Positions 61,701-64,000 of a DNA stretch of 64,000 bases are shown in pieces (within the stretch, counting starts at the first letter, position 1; every line of letters starts with the position of its first letter). Where the stretch lies: contig NC_059486.1 in NCBI RefSeq assembly GCF_018139145.2, positions 6,758,001 through 6,822,000 on the forward strand, in the 5' to 3' direction. The position numbers and the translations under genes were made by a program. The notes below the pieces were generated by a model. The model saw nothing but the letters and a program-made list of their open reading frames with translations. It was not told where the DNA came from and made no database searches. Origin of the DNA: Gymnogyps californianus (Eukaryota; Chordata; Aves; Accipitriformes; Cathartidae).

Positions 61701-63953
61701 ACCACTGAGACCACTGAAGCGGTTCCTGCTTGTTTCCATCCACGCCATCCGTAACACTCGACGGAAAATGGAGGACCGCCACGTTCTGCTCCCAGAGTTC
61801 AATCAGCTCTTTGGTTTATCAGTAAGTCTGGACAAAATTGGGGAGGCCAGTTTGTTAGCTTTTCAACATTCCTGTAAACACAATGACCTAGTGATGGATG
61901 ATCTGTGAAATGGTAAGAATTTGTTGCCACAAGTTATTTATCATGTCTGTGCTGGAGCAAGGACTTACTGACTCAAATTGCTAGGGGCTAACTACTGCCC
62001 TGATAAAGAAGGATCTTGTGACCTTGGGCTTCATGTCATAAGTGATATAGGGAGATGGGAAGTTCACCTAGTGTTATGTTGCTGGAGTTATAATGTTCTT
62101 GTGACTGAGGTAACTGATATATTAAGAAAAGAAGGGGGGAGAACAGCAGTTGTACAAGTGCCAATTAATGAAGCTGCAGTGGGACTGCGTAACCAGCTGT
62201 CTGCTGTTTCAATTCCAGATTATTTTCAAAGATATTAAATGACTAACAGCAAACAAAGAAAAGTAATTCCCTGCAAAGTACCCATTTTATCTGTTTTGCA
62301 CATGGGTAAACTGACTTAAATTGCCCTTACCTATGCAACGTTGTATGGAAGAAAGCCCAGAATAAAGAATCTTTGCTTGCTGGTACCAGTCTATGAGCTA
62401 TTTTGGTTTTGAACATGAATGTCTTCCTCTCTCTCCCTCCCCCCAAAAGGATGACATTGATCGCGCTTACTTTGCGGTATTTGATGGCCATGGTGGAGTG
62501 GATGCTGCCAATTATTCAGCAACCCATTTACATGTAAATGTTGGGCTACACAAAGAGATTGTTAAGAATCCAGCTGAGGCCTTGAAATGCTCTTTCCAGA
62601 AGACAGATGAAATGTTTCTTTTCAAAGCCAAAAGAGAGGTGAGTGGGTAGAGATTAATTCCATTGTATTTAAATAACACTGAGAACTGTTGGACAACATG
62701 GTATTATCCAGAAAATTCTGGCAGTACAGTTTCTTTGAATCACTGACTTCTTTATGAAATTATGCTACATGTAAAGGTTTTCTTTGATCAAATTATTTCT
62801 TTTTTGAGGAAAAACAAAATGACAGTGCTTGCAAGTTCAAGATGAGTGATTGAAAAGAAGTGTTAAGTGATTTAAATGATCCTGACATACCAATTATTTG
62901 AGAGAACACTCTGCTGCCTCTTTGCCTAAATTAGGCAGCCTCTAGATGTTCTGTTGTCCTACCTCTTACCTGGAAAAGAGGTTTCTCTCTTCCTAATAAT
63001 ATGGTCACTATCTTCCTCTTTCTTGTCCCACCATTAATGTCACAGGTGGTTGTAAGATGAAAAATGTGTTCTATGATTTAAATCAGACTCTTCAGTTCAT
63101 TAAGCTTATTGATCAGCTTTGAATCAAGTTGGTATGATGAACATTCTTTCTTCAAATATACATAATGGGAGGACGGTTTATTATACAGTTTAATGAGAAC
63201 TCTTTTTATTATAGCAGTTACTGAATATGGAAGTATTCATTGTTAGTATCTTAATTTCTGTCAATGAGGTACAAAAGAGGGACCAGCATCTTCATGAGGT
63301 CTGACTCTCACTAATCTTTACAGGCAATCTAGGACAGTTAGGTTCCTTCCTTTGTTAACATCTTCATTTAAATACCCAAGGATGAGGGGATGTATGCAGA
63401 GCAAGGTGTCTGTAATTGCTAGTGGTAGAGTGGAGAATGTGAAATGGATTGGGGAGACCTGTGTTTGTTTGTGAAATGTTCATACTATTGAAATTCAAGT
63501 CCTCTTTCTTTTCTGTGTGTCTCTGTGTTTTGAAGAATAGAGGTCTTGGTCTCCTAGATCAGTTTTGGAATTAACAGCAGAGAAGGAAGAACATAACAGA
63601 GGCAATATTAGCCATCTGCATGTTAGAACATGTAAATAGTTTATTTCAACTCTGTCTAATATCTTGTACCTTTTTTCAGGTACCTGAATTATGATTGGCA
63701 GGTCTACTTTGCTGCATTTAAGTATGATTAAACCTAGGTTCACAATATTGCCATGTAACCTAGTAGGGCTTGTTGAATATTCACCTAACATACCTGTTTT
63801 CTTCTATAGAAGCTGCGGAGTGGTACAACAGGTGTATCTGCGTTGATTGTAGGGAATAAGTTACACATAGCATGGCTAGGGGACTCACAGGTAATGCTTG
63901 TGCAGCAAGGAAAAGCTGTGACGTTAATGGAACCTCACAAACCAGAAAGAGAA
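46525..63953 (+). CDS. PPM1F: Protein phosphatase, Mg2+/Mn2+ dependent 1F (PP2C family), 5' part; 3' exons outside window
   Basis: PP2C-type Ser/Thr phosphatase. The family member is known as POPX2 or CaM-kinase phosphatase and acts on CaMKII and on PAK through PIX. Coding exons here: 46525-46700, 56848-56981, 61622-61821, 62450-62638, 63810-63953. The joins keep frame and give 281 residues. Landmarks: N-terminal [29 protein letters not shown] helix in exon 2; [16 protein letters not shown] with metal-site E154/D155; VFDGHGG with D182/G183; SGTTG at 238-241; AWLGDSQ at 254-260. Human PPM1F is about 454 residues, so roughly 170 C-terminal residues lie beyond the window. The start ATG has a perfect GCCGCCATGG context. 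The frame is open upstream to 46141, but that part is GC-rich promoter DNA. Confidence 0.95.
48023..48038 (+). repeat. (TTG)n microsatellite in PPM1F intron 1
   Basis: Five TTG units. Confidence 0.85.
48766..48786 (+). repeat. Poly-A tract (21) in PPM1F intron 1
   Basis: Homopolymer of 21 A. The upstream flank does not look like a known retrocopy. Confidence 0.9.
56848..56981 (+). CDS. PPM1F: PPM1F coding exon 2 (residues 59-104)
   Basis: Encodes [20 protein letters not shown] and then LQTDLTEF and a short acidic ETEGEGDEE run. The acceptor is CAGCAG, so splicing at 56847 or 56850 are both possible. The upstream choice gives Ser-Arg as in human. The donor is gtaagt, phase 1. Confidence 0.93.
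58255..58560. promoter_or_regulatory. CpG island inside PPM1F intron 2
   Basis: GC-rich, CpG-dense block of about 300 bases with GCGGCCGC and GGGCGGGG-type boxes, in a 4.6-kb AT-leaning intron. It could be an internal promoter, of sense or antisense direction, or an isolated CpG island. Overlapping open frames on both strands here follow from base composition. Confidence 0.55.
58849..58932 (-). mobile_element. CR1 LINE 3'-end fragment, reverse orientation, in PPM1F intron 2
   Basis: TCATAGAATTGTGGAATCAT followed by a GTTGGAAAAGACCTTTAAGA-type segment and GAGTCCAACC matches the reverse complement of a CR1 3' end. Only about 85 bases remain and it has diverged more than the intron-13 copy. Confidence 0.8.
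61217..61237 (+). repeat. Poly-T tract (21) in PPM1F intron 2
   Basis: Homopolymer of 21 T, 385 bases before exon 3. It could be the tail of a minus-strand retrocopy, but no source is recognisable. Confidence 0.9.
61622..61821 (+). CDS. PPM1F: PPM1F coding exon 3 (residues 104-170)
   Basis: Encodes [15 protein letters not shown] and then [29 protein letters not shown]. It holds the first PP2C motif with metal-coordinating E154/D155. The donor is gtaagt, phase 0. Confidence 0.96.
62450..62638 (+). CDS. PPM1F: PPM1F coding exon 4 (residues 171-233)
   Basis: Encodes [18 protein letters not shown], the core PP2C signature with D182/G183, then a helical part ending FKAKRE. The acceptor follows a C-rich tract ending caaaag; the donor is gtgagt, phase 0. 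Confidence 0.96.
63810..63953 (+). CDS. PPM1F: PPM1F coding exon 5 (residues 234-281), last exon in window
   Basis: Encodes [20 protein letters not shown] and then [13 protein letters not shown] and [10 protein letters not shown], the central PP2C beta-sheet motifs. It ends at GAA|gtaagt, phase 0. The remaining exons lie past position 64000. Confidence 0.96.
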
Positions 63954-64000
63954 GTAAGTTTGACTTGTTTTTTTCTCTCGTGTGTGTTGTCAGAACCTCT

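Overview
The window is a piece of vertebrate nuclear chromosome, most likely from a bird. It has split genes with GT-AG introns, CpG-island promoters and isolated CR1 LINE 3' ends carrying the typical ATTCTATG-type tail, and no recognisable mammalian SINE or L1 copies. There are no operons, CRISPR arrays, rRNA or tRNA genes. Two genes can be reconstructed exon by exon, both on the + strand. They are neighbours in the order known from vertebrate genomes: TOP3B, then PPM1F.

Region 1 (1 to about 24.9 kb) is gene-poor DNA. I found no exon set in it, only simple repeats and one possible decayed transposase fragment near 9.0 kb. Region 2 (about 24.9 to 27.7 kb) holds two CpG islands. The first (about 24.95-25.35 kb) carries a CGG tract and is followed by a perfect splice donor, suggesting an alternative or noncoding first exon. 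The second (about 26.98-27.62 kb) is the probable TOP3B promoter and contains a near-consensus CTCF-type motif. Region 3 (27,808-42,318) is complete TOP3B: 17 coding exons, 862 codons, every splice junction in phase. A CR1 3' end sits in intron 13, and a canonical AATAAA lies 18 bases after the stop. Region 4 (42.35-46.1 kb) is a short spacer with a diverged ~196-bp tandem duplication. Region 5 (46.15 kb to the window end) is the PPM1F promoter and the first five coding exons of PPM1F (281 codons). The rest of PPM1F lies beyond the window.

TOP3B is a type IA DNA/RNA topoisomerase; PPM1F is a PP2C-family Ser/Thr phosphatase. I see no functional link beyond conserved neighbourhood. Nothing here amounts to a new biological system. 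The points most worth checking are the regulatory and transcript-level signals: a possible CTCF site, an alternative first exon, paired upstream ORFs, a NAGNAG acceptor, and an internal CpG island in PPM1F. Exon coordinates come from reading splice sites and frames by eye against my knowledge of the families, without alignment tools.
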